From: CAZQQN01 sp964595485
GTDB lineage: Bacteria; Bacteroidota; Bacteroidia; CAILMK01; CAYYUA01
DNA: 64,000 nucleotides
Reading direction: 5' to 3'
NCBI GenBank assembly: GCA_964595485.1
Contig: CAZQQN010000003.1
Coordinates: forward strand, 57,054-121,053
Shown here piece by piece: positions 45,641 to 53,702 of this stretch; within the stretch, counting starts at the first letter, position 1; each line of letters starts with the position of its first letter. The notes below the pieces were generated by a model. It worked only from the letters and a program-made list of their open reading frames with translations, had not been told where the DNA came from and searched no databases. A program made the position numbers and the translations under genes.

Positions 45641-46410
45641 TCGCACTCTACTATTATGGTGTGACCAATATGTAAGCCTAGTAATTGACTAGCATTGCCT
45701 TTATTAATTGCGATTTCCAAGTAACCATTTACCCCGAAAAGCGCTATACATTCCCCCTCCGGAACGTCTTCATAATGTTCCTGTATGGCTTTTATGTAAT
45801 TAGTTTTGTTGTAATTGATACTGATCTGTTTCTTTTCTGAATATCGCTCAAGGGTTTGTTTGGTTATATTGCTGATGGCATTACCAAAATTATCAACGTA
45901 AATCACAGTTCCCCTTATTACCCCTTCTAATAGTATGGGTCGTAAATTGGCACGGGCAACCATTTCATCCATCGGCTCTCCTAATTCATCTAACAAGGTA
46001 CCATGGTCTAATTCTATGGCGATATCAGCCATGACTTCCTTGAGTGGGAACTTTAGTAAACTTCTGTCGGACTCCGTTAATTTCCTGATTTTTTGGGTTG
46101 GTTCGTCTGTTATAAGTGAAATTAAACCATTATTTTTGGCAATAAAATAATGGTTATTTACCTGAGCCAAAACAAAATCTCCCTGGGTATCGAAGTCCGA
46201 TTCAATACTCACAAGGTGGGTAGTAAATTCGGGGAAATCACGGTAGGCATTGCTAAGTAAGAAAGCAGCTTCAGCAATATTAAATGGTTTTATTTGATGG
46301 GTAATATCAACAACCTTAGTTTCCGGGCTATGGGTATAAATCCTGCCTTTTACCGAAGGCACATAAAAATCCCGCAACCCTAGGTCGGTTGTAAGTGTTA
46401 TAATTCCCAT
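45637..46410 (-). CDS. S-adenosyl-L-methionine hydroxide adenosyltransferase (DUF62) family protein
   Basis: A 257-residue protein of the SAM hydroxide adenosyltransferase family, related to the fluorinase/chlorinase fold. It hydrolyses SAM to adenosine and methionine. The conserved Asp near the N-terminus (ITLTTDLGLRDFYV), VVDITHQIKPFNI, AAFLLSNAYRDFPE, HYFIAKNNGLISLI, YVDNFGNAISNI and LFGVNGYLEIAINKGNAS all fit. A halogenase would have an extra loop that is not evident here. It is divergent from phoH with a 65-bp gap and is coupled to the ABM gene downstream. Confidence 0.92.
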   Translation of the reverse strand: MGIITLTTDLGLRDFYVPSVKGRIYTHSPETKVVDITHQIKPFNIAEAAFLLSNAYRDFPEFTTHLVSIESDFDTQGDFVLAQVNNHYFIAKNNGLISLITDEPTQKIRKLTESDRSLLKFPLKEVMADIAIELDHGTLLDELGEPMDEMVARANLRPILLEGVIRGTVIYVDNFGNAISNITKQTLERYSEKKQISINYNKTNYIKAIQEHYEDVPEGECIALFGVNGYLEIAINKGNASQLLGLHIGHTIIVECE

Positions 46411-46475
46411 AAGAATGAACCATTCAATGACAAAGGTATTGAGTTTTTACTGTAAAACTTTAAAGATAAGCGGTA

Positions 46476-47450
46476 TTGAGCGAAATCACGATTAAACTTG
46501 AAGAAATCCATCCGGTTGAGATTTTGGGTAGTAACAATGAGAACTTGAAGGTGATGCAGGAAGAGTTCCCAAAGCTGAAACTTCATGTTCGGGGTAATGA
46601 AATCAGAGTAAAAGGTGACTCCCAGGAAATTGAAAAATTTGAAAGCAAACTGAACCGTATTACAAAGTATGTAATGAAACACCGGTCATTACCTGAAAAC
46701 CGGCTTACAGAAATACTGAACACCAATGACGAAGCTGAGGTAAAAACAGGTAGTGAAGAAGATATCCTGGTTTATGGGAATAATGGGCTTATCGTTAGAA
46801 CAAAAACCCAGAATCAGCAACGGCTTTACCAGGCAACGCACAACAATGACCTCATTTTTGCTATTGGTCCTGCGGGAACCGGGAAAACCTATACCGCGGT
46901 AGCCATTGCCGTGAAAGCTTTAAAGAACAGGGAAGTACGCAAGATTATTCTTACCCGTCCTGCTGTGGAAGCTGGAGAAAGCTTGGGATTTCTTCCGGGG
47001 GATATACGGGAAAAGGTCGACCCATACCTACAGCCTTTATATGACGCGCTCCACGATATGCTGCCACCCGATAAGCTAAATTATTACCTTGAAGACCGCA
47101 CCATTGAGATTGCCCCGCTTGCTTTTATGCGAGGCCGTACGCTTGATAATGCTTTTGTTATTTTAGATGAGGCTCAGAATTCCACCTCTATGCAACTTAA
47201 AATGTTCCTAACCAGAATGGGACCAAATGCCAAGTTTATTGTGAATGGGGATTTGACACAAGTCGACTTGCCGCCTAAACAAAAATCCGGTCTTGTTAAA
47301 GCTATTGATTTGCTTGGCGAAATTGATGGGGTAAATGTTGTGAAGCTTACAGCAGAGGATGTCATAAGGCATAAATTAGTGAAAGATATCATCAATGCTT
47401 ATGAAGAAGATCCGGATATCAAAGGGCAACCAGGTCAGAATGGCCTTTGA
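46476..47450 (+). CDS. PhoH family ATPase (PhoH-like protein)
   Basis: A 324-residue PhoH-like protein with a small N-terminal KH-like domain (EIHPVEILGSNNENLKVMQEEFP) and the P-loop domain from about residue 110. Walker A is GPAGTGKTYTA (Lys137); LTRPAVEAGESLGFLPGD, MRGRTLDNAFVILDEAQN (Walker B) and NGDLTQVDLP follow. It is a predicted RNA/ATP-dependent enzyme, possibly helicase-related; a phosphate-starvation role is historical. No in-frame ATG precedes this region, so the TTG at 46476 is the likely start. In many Bacteroidota purC follows directly, but here four lipoprotein genes on the other strand intervene. Confidence 0.92.
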   Translation: MSEITIKLEEIHPVEILGSNNENLKVMQEEFPKLKLHVRGNEIRVKGDSQEIEKFESKLNRITKYVMKHRSLPENRLTEILNTNDEAEVKTGSEEDILVYGNNGLIVRTKTQNQQRLYQATHNNDLIFAIGPAGTGKTYTAVAIAVKALKNREVRKIILTRPAVEAGESLGFLPGDIREKVDPYLQPLYDALHDMLPPDKLNYYLEDRTIEIAPLAFMRGRTLDNAFVILDEAQNSTSMQLKMFLTRMGPNAKFIVNGDLTQVDLPPKQKSGLVKAIDLLGEIDGVNVVKLTAEDVIRHKLVKDIINAYEEDPDIKGQPGQNGL

Positions 47451-47470
47451 AAAATACTAAAGGTGTTTAT

Positions 47471-47965
47471 TTATTTTTCACAAGCCAGTTGCTTGTGATA
47501 ATAATTGCTATCTGTGAATAAACGTTTAAGGGTATCAGGGTCTTTGCTAATATTCAGGAAAATCAGTAATTGTTCTTTCTGATTCTGGTAAAAAAAAGCA
47601 TAGGCCATCCTTTCATTTTTCTTTAATAAGAAATGATGACCAAGGGTATCTTTTTTTTGATCCATTCTGTAGGTAGATTCTGAAAGCTTTTGTTTAACAG
47701 AAGATGGTTTTCTGTTATGGTATAAGCCTACAAAAGTTTTATGCTTAGGAGCAGTGATTACCTTGTGAAGTGGAGCATGGGGTAGCTTAAAAACGCTGTC
47801 CTTTATAAGGTTATATTGATTAATCTCTTGCTTCCCTATTTTAGAAAAGTGTTGGCTATCAGGATTTTCAAAACATTCAACCCCGAGTATTTTACTGTTT
47901 TGATTACCATTACAGCCAATCATTGAGATAACCACGATTAATGAAGTAAAGAATGTCTTACCCAT
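47471..47965 (-). CDS. Hypothetical lipoprotein
   Basis: A 164-residue protein with a lipoprotein signal peptide (lipobox SMIGC, Cys18). The mature part is basic, with no family recognised: VECFENPDSQHF, KVITAPKHKTFVGLYHNRKP, FFYQNQKEQLLIFLNISKDPD. It lies downstream of the TRL array, past a terminator at 47992, and ends close to the convergent phoH gene. Codon use and composition look normal for the window. Confidence 0.7.
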   Translation of the reverse strand: MGKTFFTSLIVVISMIGCNGNQNSKILGVECFENPDSQHFSKIGKQEINQYNLIKDSVFKLPHAPLHKVITAPKHKTFVGLYHNRKPSSVKQKLSESTYRMDQKKDTLGHHFLLKKNERMAYAFFYQNQKEQLLIFLNISKDPDTLKRLFTDSNYYHKQLACEK

Positions 47966-47991
47966 TTTTAAGTGGTTAAAATTGTATAGTT

Positions 47992-48027
47992 AAAAGGGGA
48001 GTGTAAGCATTGGTACACCCCCTTTTT
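47992..48027 (-). terminator. Terminator after TRL-like gene cluster
   Basis: AAAAGGGG-A-GTGTA and TACACCCCCTTTT form a stem of about 13 bp with one bulge and an 8-nt loop. On the minus strand it ends in CCCCTTTT. It lies 6 bp past the stop of the last TRL gene. Confidence 0.7.
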
Positions 48028-48032
48028 GGTAA

Positions 48033-48320
48033 TTACTTACCGGTGACAATAGTTGTGTAAGTGGTGGAGAATAGTCCTGGATCTATCTCGAGATCGACCG
48101 TGGATATACGGTCTATATTACCGTCCTCAGCTGCCTCGGCTAAGCTTCTTGATCTGTCGAAGGCTATGCCCAAAACAGTTGTATAACTTGACTTACCCAC
48201 TTTATCACCGGTTCCTGTTTCCGCTTCGGTTGTCATAACGGGTGATGTTATTGTTACACAAGATGTCATTATAACCCCTATAGCAAAGCTAGCAAAAACT
48301 ACTTTTATTTTTCTTAGCAT
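48033..48320 (-). CDS. TRL-like lipoprotein 1
   Basis: A 95-residue lipoprotein (Cys21 in MTSCV). The mature part follows the TRL-like family pattern: a conserved TGDKVGKSSYTTVLGIAFDRS segment, then an alanine/charged helix AAEDGNIDRISTVDLEI, then a short strand end. TRL proteins are small lipoproteins of unknown function. It is the third gene of a three-gene array with two paralogs; the shared layout is G(D)KxGxSS, then AAExGxIxxIxTVD. Confidence 0.82.
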   Translation of the reverse strand: MLRKIKVVFASFAIGVIMTSCVTITSPVMTTEAETGTGDKVGKSSYTTVLGIAFDRSRSLAEAAEDGNIDRISTVDLEIDPGLFSTTYTTIVTGK

Positions 48321-48341
48321 AATTATCTTTTTTTTAGTTGA

Positions 48342-48677
48342 TTAATTACCTGTTACGACCAATTCATATTTAGTCCACAAGACATACCAGGTTCTTTTCA
48401 AGTCAACGGTTGCCACCTTGTTGATATCGGCTTTTTCAGCAGCTTGCCGGATACCATAATCACTAGTATTGAAGCAAATTCCGCTACTTGTGGGCAGTTG
48501 ACCAGCTGATGGGGCAGTGTAGTAGTAACCCGCGTAAGTAAACATACAAGTATTGCTTGAAGTCCCTTTTTTGTCTCCGACCTTATTATCAGTCGCTTTT
48601 AGCGGTGTAGTAGAGACGCAGGAGGATAGAAATAAAACTCCTATACATATAGCCACAATTGATTTAATGCTTTTCAT
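48342..48677 (-). CDS. TRL-like lipoprotein 2
   Basis: A 111-residue lipoprotein (Cys20 in LSSCV). It has the array's common frame: NKVGDKKGTSSNTCMFTYAG, then AAEKADINKVATVDLKRTW. It differs from the neighbours by a Tyr/Thr-rich insertion (YYYTAPSAGQLPTSSG) with an extra Cys pair that could form a disulfide. Function unknown. It is separated by 21 bp from gene 1 and 26 bp from gene 3. Confidence 0.82.
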   Translation of the reverse strand: MKSIKSIVAICIGVLFLSSCVSTTPLKATDNKVGDKKGTSSNTCMFTYAGYYYTAPSAGQLPTSSGICFNTSDYGIRQAAEKADINKVATVDLKRTWYVLWTKYELVVTGN

Positions 48678-48703
48678 ATTCGTTACTTTTTTTGATTAAA
48701 AAA

Positions 48704-48940
48704 TTATTCACCGCCAACTGTAGTGGTAGGCGTTCCAAAGGCCGAGTAAACAACCTTTGTCGTACTGATTTTCTCAATATCCCCTTTTTGTACTGCGGTT
48801 CTAAAGGAGTAATCTAAACCGCTTGATTCTCCTACTTTGTCACCAATAGGGTTGCTATTAACCTGGTGATAAGTAATTGAGCAAGAGGCGCAAAAGCATA
48901 GCAAAAATGCACCCGCTAAAATCGTTTTCAATTTTCTCAT
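48704..48940 (-). CDS. TRL-like lipoprotein 3
   Basis: A 78-residue lipoprotein (Cys20 in CASCS). It shares PIGDKVGESSGLDYSF and TAVQKGDIEKISTTKVVY with the two following paralogs and is the shortest. It is first in the transcription unit, about 30 nt after a consensus promoter. Function unknown; the small size, lipid anchor and tandem copies suggest a surface or periplasmic role. Confidence 0.8.
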   Translation of the reverse strand: MRKLKTILAGAFLLCFCASCSITYHQVNSNPIGDKVGESSGLDYSFRTAVQKGDIEKISTTKVVYSAFGTPTTTVGGE

Positions 48941-48974
48941 AATATGTCATTTTTTGGTTTAATTAAACTACTTA

Positions 48975-49003
48975 CAAATATAGAGGATTTGGTTAAGCCT
49001 CAA
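48975..49003 (-). promoter_or_regulatory. Promoter of the TRL array, Bacteroidota type
   Basis: On the minus strand TTTTG (TTG at 49003-49001), an 18-bp spacer and TATATTTG (48982-48975) match the consensus, about 35 bp before the first TRL gene. Confidence 0.8.
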
Positions 49004-49180
49004 AATATTTGTTTTCAAATAATTTTTTATCAGCTTTTGATACTTGCCATACTGAAGAATCAATCTTGTTAAGCCTTCTCACTTGATTAGCTTGAAAAGG
49101 GGTTTAAACAATCACTTGACGACTAATTGCTAATTTTGTTAATTCAATTATCATTATTCTAAATGATTTAAACGGGCGTT

Positions 49181-50131
49181 ATGGAGGAAACCATTAAGGA
49201 AACAGCGTTTCAATTACCGGGTCAATCAGCGAAATATAAGGGTAAAGTGCGTGATGCTTATGAAATTGATGGTCAATACATGGTTTTTGTTACCTCTGAC
49301 CGCATTTCTGCATTTGATGTAATCCTGCCAAGGGCTATCCCTTATAAAGGAGAGGTCTTAAACCTGATAGCGGAGAAATTTTTACGGATGACAGAGGATC
49401 TGGTGTCAAATTGGCTAATTGAGGTGCCGGATCCCGCTGTTTCTATTGGTTATAAGTGTGAACCATTACCCATAGAAATGGTCGTTCGTGGGTACCTTTG
49501 TGGCCATGCCTGGCGCGCATACCAAGCAGGGGCCACTCATTTGTCCGGAAATGCCTTACCTAAAGGGATGCGCCAATTTGAACCTTTTTCAGAACCCTTG
49601 ATAACACCAACTACGAAAGCCACTACCGGACATGATGAGGATGTTTCTAAGCGGGAGGTAGTTGAGCAGGGGTTGTTAAGTGAACAGCTTTTCGACCAAT
49701 TAGCCGAATTGACGATGAAGCTTTACCAAAGGGGTCAACAATTTGCCCGCGAGCAGGGACTTATTCTGGCTGATACTAAATATGAGTTTGGCCTTTTGAA
49801 TGGCGAGATCATATTAATCGATGAAATTCATACACCGGATTCTTCTCGTTATTTTTACCGGGATGGTTTTGAAGAGCTTATTAAGCAAGGTGAAAGCCCA
49901 AAACAGCTTTCTAAGGAATTCGTCCGTGAGTGGTTAATGGAACAAGGGTACCAGGGGCAAGAAGAACAATCAATTCCAGAAATGACGGATGAGCGGGTGG
50001 AACAGATTAAAAACCGCTACATAGAACTATATGAAAATGTAACCGGTGACCCATTCCCTTATTCTAACCGGGAGAATTTATTGAAGCGTATTGAAGCCAA
50101 TATTCACAATGCCCTTGAGGAACTTCGCTAA
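49181..50131 (+). CDS. purC: Phosphoribosylaminoimidazole-succinocarboxamide synthase
   Basis: A 316-residue SAICAR synthetase of purine synthesis, which joins CAIR and aspartate with ATP. Recognised from YKGKVRDAYEIDGQYMVFV, TSDRISAFDVILPRAIPYKG, PLPIEMVVRGYLCGHAWR, PTTKATTGHDEDVS, LADTKYEFGLLNGEI and DEIHTPDSSRYFY. It is of the long type (about 300 residues) common in Bacteroidota. The gene precedes the convergent LOG-family gene with an 18-bp gap. Confidence 0.96.
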   Translation: MEETIKETAFQLPGQSAKYKGKVRDAYEIDGQYMVFVTSDRISAFDVILPRAIPYKGEVLNLIAEKFLRMTEDLVSNWLIEVPDPAVSIGYKCEPLPIEMVVRGYLCGHAWRAYQAGATHLSGNALPKGMRQFEPFSEPLITPTTKATTGHDEDVSKREVVEQGLLSEQLFDQLAELTMKLYQRGQQFAREQGLILADTKYEFGLLNGEIILIDEIHTPDSSRYFYRDGFEELIKQGESPKQLSKEFVREWLMEQGYQGQEEQSIPEMTDERVEQIKNRYIELYENVTGDPFPYSNRENLLKRIEANIHNALEELR

Positions 50132-50149
50132 TTCCCTAAAGCATGGAAG

Positions 50150-50875
50150 TCAAAAATTTGGTGACAGTAAGTATTTGGAATAGAAATCATTAATCTCTTT
50201 CACCGCTTCATCCACTGTATCAACAAGTTTAATCAGGAAGAGGTCCTCTTCGTTAATATTCTGGGTTTTTTCCAGCATGGCTTCTTTCAGCCAATCAACT
50301 AGGCCAGTCCAAAAATCGCTCCTGACGAGAATAATAGGGAATTTCCCGATCTTTTTGGTTTGGATTAAAGTCATAGCTTCAAACAGCTCATCCAAAGTTC
50401 CCAGCCCACCTGGCAATACAATGAATCCCTGTGCATATTTGACAAACATCACCTTCCTCACAAAAAAATAATCAAAATTGATGAGTTTATCTGAATCTAT
50501 ATACTTATTGGGCTCTTGTTCAAAGGGTAGGTCAATGTTAAGGCCAACCGACTTACCACCAGCGTTGCGGGCTCCTTTGTTGGCTGCTTCCATAATTCCC
50601 GGGCCACCACCGGTAATGATTCCATATCCTTCATTGGTGAGCGAATGAGCTAAATCTATCGCCATTTGGTAATATTGGTCATCTTCCTTACTGCGGGCTG
50701 AACCAAAGATAGAAACACATGGCCCCACTTTGTTCAACTTTTCAAAGCCCTCTACAAATTCGCTCATGATTTTAAAAATCGACCATGAGGATTCTGCTTT
50801 TACTTCGGACCAGTGTTTATCTTCGAAAGCTTTACGCGTTTTTCGATCCTGGAAAGATTGATCATCCATAGTCAT
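50150..50875 (-). CDS. LOG family (TIGR00730) Rossmann-fold protein
   Basis: A 241-residue protein of the LOG/lysine-decarboxylase-like family. It has a Rossmann start (VSIFGSARSKEDDQYYQMA), GYGIITGGGPGIMEAANKGA and the signature PGGLGTLDELFEAM. Members of this family are cytokinin-activating phosphoribohydrolases that split nucleotide 5'-monophosphates to base and ribose phosphate; the substrate here is not known. It lies 24 bp after the M1 aminopeptidase gene stop on the same strand and is probably co-transcribed. Confidence 0.88.
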   Translation of the reverse strand: MTMDDQSFQDRKTRKAFEDKHWSEVKAESSWSIFKIMSEFVEGFEKLNKVGPCVSIFGSARSKEDDQYYQMAIDLAHSLTNEGYGIITGGGPGIMEAANKGARNAGGKSVGLNIDLPFEQEPNKYIDSDKLINFDYFFVRKVMFVKYAQGFIVLPGGLGTLDELFEAMTLIQTKKIGKFPIILVRSDFWTGLVDWLKEAMLEKTQNINEEDLFLIKLVDTVDEAVKEINDFYSKYLLSPNF

Positions 50876-50899
50876 TGGTTTTCTTGTTAAAAATTATTC

Positions 50900-53512
50900 T
50901 TACTGTTGGAGGTCATCGATTAATTGGTTAATGGCGTTTACTAAGTTAGCTTTTTCTTTATGTTTTCTCTCCTTTTCTATATCGTTACTTCCCTCCTCAG
51001 TTTTTTCCATGGCTTTCTTTATTTTATTCCTTTCAGCTTTTTTTATATCCCGGAGTTCTTTAAGTGGCTGAATCAATTTTTTCTTATCAGCTTTAGCCGA
51101 AACCCAATATTCCATTTGCCTGGGTACATTTAGGTTTTTCCTGATGAAATGATCACCATGGCGATTAAGGTAAAAAAGGTAATTATCGACAATGTTCAGC
51201 CTGTGGGGCCAATCCGGCTTTTTCAATAATACGTGCCTTAGGTACTGATTTTTATCCTTACTGCCATGTGCTGTATACACTTTTGCAACTGTTTTGACTA
51301 ATTCATCGCTCTTAGTTTTCTCTAAAGACTCAGCAGCCTTAAGGCCTTTTAACCTATCAATTTCTACTAACCCGTTAAGAGCCTTTTTGACTACCTTATA
51401 GGAGGTATCTCTCAACCCGTCTTGAAAAACCTTAACAAGGTCCTCATTGACTTCAAAATCATTTGACAGGATAGAGTAAGCTTCCGCTCGGACTGACGAT
51501 TCTTCATCGTTCCGGGCCATATTCATTAAACGATCCCTGAAACCTTTCTTGAGCCTGTCATTAGTTTTTTGTTGCAGCAGAGCAAGGCCTTTTTTCCTGA
51601 TTTTCCAAAATTGATTTTGCAGGAGGTCATTAAACCAATTGCGTTGCTTTTTTGCCGACAAAGAGTCCAGTTTATTTGCAACACCCTTTATAGCTTCGAA
51701 TTTACCCAGGTAGTCAGGAACGTTATTAAACTGGTATAGCCATTCCCGCACGGGCTTTTGGTAATCCTTTTCCGCAAGGAGGTTGTTTTCAGCGTCAAAA
51801 TTGATTAACGCAGGGGCTTTTTTACTTGGTATAAAAAAGGTATCATGCTTTTCCTCAATCCATAAATGCTGACGAGTTGAACTTTGTTTGGTGTAAACAT
51901 CGATGGCAACCGGAAGCCGGTAATTAGGGTATTTTTCTGCTGATTGCTCTTGCGATACACTGTAGATGATTTCTTGCTCAGCCGTATCATAATGGCTTCT
52001 AATATTAAGCTTGGGGTGGCCTGGGCTAAGGAACCACTGGTCAAAAAACCACTTAAGGTCTTTGCCGCTTGCAGACTCCATAGCAAGACGCAGATGACTG
52101 TGCTCAGCAGGTTTGTAAGCCCTGTTTTTTAAATATTGTTGGATGCCTTTGAAAAATGCTTTATCTCCCAGGTAGTTTCTGAGCATGTGCAGAATGCAAC
52201 TGCCCTTCTCATAACGGTGGTCATCAAAAAGATTTTTAGCCTCCCGGTAACGATATTGAATTAAGGGTACCTGTTTTTGCCTGCTTTCTCTGAGATAATC
52301 TTTCACGTTACTTTGCCATTCGATAGAAGCTGCTGTTTTTCCGTATTCGTGTTCTTCCCAGAGGTATTCACCGTAAGTGGCAAATGATTCATTAAGGGCT
52401 AATTGACTCCAGGACTCGCAGGTCACTAAGTTGCCAAACCAATGGTGAATGAGTTCATGGGCTATTAAAGTTTCATAATGCTTATCAATATGAGCCCTTG
52501 CGTCTTGCTGGATACCAGCAAAATGGATGGTTGCGGATGTATTTTCCATTGCCCCGGCAATGAAGTCCCTTACGGCAACCTGCGAATATTTGGCCCAAGG
52601 ATAGTCGTATCCTAACAAGTTAGAGAATAAAGTCATCATTTCAGGTGTTTTCCCGAAGATCATTCTTGCGTGCTTCTCATACTTAGGTTCCACATAATAG
52701 TTGACTGGGATACTATCCCGCCAGCTATCCTTGACTACCGCAAAATCCCCAACAGCAAGCATAAAAAGATAAGGCGCATGGGGTTGCGCTTGTTGCCAAT
52801 AGTCTGTCCTGGTACCTCCCTCATTAAGCATGCTATACACCTTTCTACCGTTTGAGAGGGTTTTAAATTGGGTATCTACTGTGATATAGATCTCTTGTGT
52901 TGTTTTTTCATTTGGTCTGTCCAGCGTTGGGAACCAAAAAGAACTGTATTCTGTCTCCCCTTGTGTCCAGATTTGGCGGGGTTTCTCATCATACTTACCC
53001 TTGGGATTGATAAAATAAAGGCCTCGGTTACCGGCAACAGAGGAATCAACTCCATTATTAGGTTTAAATGTAGCCGTGTAATCAATAAAGACTTTAAAAG
53101 TATCTTCTCGGGTAAAGGTCTGCGGTAATTTAATCCGGATTTTTTTACCATTGTACTGGTATCGGAGATTTTGTTTATTACCTTTTTTGACCAATTTCAC
53201 CGCATTCAAGTCAAAATTTTGTGCATCAATGATCAAAGAATCCTGCTCATAAAAGTAAGGAGTAAAAGTAAGGGTAGCGTTGCCTTGCAGGTTTTGTTCT
53301 TTCCATTCGGGCCTGAGATCAAGCTTAGTATGCAGTAGGTCCATATGTTTGTTTGGAGTCGGCTGATAGGGATGTTCTACGGCTTGAGTAGCTGAAGCAT
53401 TTTGCTTTTGGCTTTGATCGGATTCAGCCTGGGTTTGCTCCTGTGTGGTTAATAGCGAACAACCAGTGAATAATAGGAATTGACAAGTAATCAGCCCTAT
53501 CAGCTGCCTCAT
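50900..53512 (-). CDS. M1 family aminopeptidase, lipoprotein, with HEAT-like C-terminus
   Basis: The protein is 870 residues from the ATG at 53512; a TTG extension of 24 codons is less likely. The N-terminus is a lipoprotein signal (LLFTGCSLL). Zinc and catalytic residues: GAMENTSA, HELIHHWFGN (His352, His356) and, 18 residues on, NESFATYGEY with Glu375. The N-terminal M1 beta domain and a thermolysin-like core are followed by a helical, HEAT-like C-terminal domain (from about 600), which is charged and ends in a basic/acidic coil. It removes N-terminal residues from peptides and is probably attached to the outer membrane. The LOG gene lies downstream. Confidence 0.93.
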   Translation of the reverse strand: MRQLIGLITCQFLLFTGCSLLTTQEQTQAESDQSQKQNASATQAVEHPYQPTPNKHMDLLHTKLDLRPEWKEQNLQGNATLTFTPYFYEQDSLIIDAQNFDLNAVKLVKKGNKQNLRYQYNGKKIRIKLPQTFTREDTFKVFIDYTATFKPNNGVDSSVAGNRGLYFINPKGKYDEKPRQIWTQGETEYSSFWFPTLDRPNEKTTQEIYITVDTQFKTLSNGRKVYSMLNEGGTRTDYWQQAQPHAPYLFMLAVGDFAVVKDSWRDSIPVNYYVEPKYEKHARMIFGKTPEMMTLFSNLLGYDYPWAKYSQVAVRDFIAGAMENTSATIHFAGIQQDARAHIDKHYETLIAHELIHHWFGNLVTCESWSQLALNESFATYGEYLWEEHEYGKTAASIEWQSNVKDYLRESRQKQVPLIQYRYREAKNLFDDHRYEKGSCILHMLRNYLGDKAFFKGIQQYLKNRAYKPAEHSHLRLAMESASGKDLKWFFDQWFLSPGHPKLNIRSHYDTAEQEIIYSVSQEQSAEKYPNYRLPVAIDVYTKQSSTRQHLWIEEKHDTFFIPSKKAPALINFDAENNLLAEKDYQKPVREWLYQFNNVPDYLGKFEAIKGVANKLDSLSAKKQRNWFNDLLQNQFWKIRKKGLALLQQKTNDRLKKGFRDRLMNMARNDEESSVRAEAYSILSNDFEVNEDLVKVFQDGLRDTSYKVVKKALNGLVEIDRLKGLKAAESLEKTKSDELVKTVAKVYTAHGSKDKNQYLRHVLLKKPDWPHRLNIVDNYLFYLNRHGDHFIRKNLNVPRQMEYWVSAKADKKKLIQPLKELRDIKKAERNKIKKAMEKTEEGSNDIEKERKHKEKANLVNAINQLIDDLQQ

Positions 53513-53702
53513 AGCATAGTGGTTTAATCTTCCAAGGGTAACTTCTACAAACTTAAAATTTTCAATCCAATGAGGAACAGGCAAATCTTAAAAGCTTTGA
53601 AAATAATTTTTAAATGGAGTTAAATAACGGTTGCCCTGCTTCTTCAGGTATTTATGGAACTTGGAGTTCCCCTGCGATATGATGGCACAATGGGTAACGA
53701 TA

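Noticed and set aside
45637..46410. Fluorinase or chlorinase instead of SAM hydroxide adenosyltransferase
   Set aside because: The characteristic extra loop of the halogenases is not evident, and the length and motifs fit the common hydrolase family.
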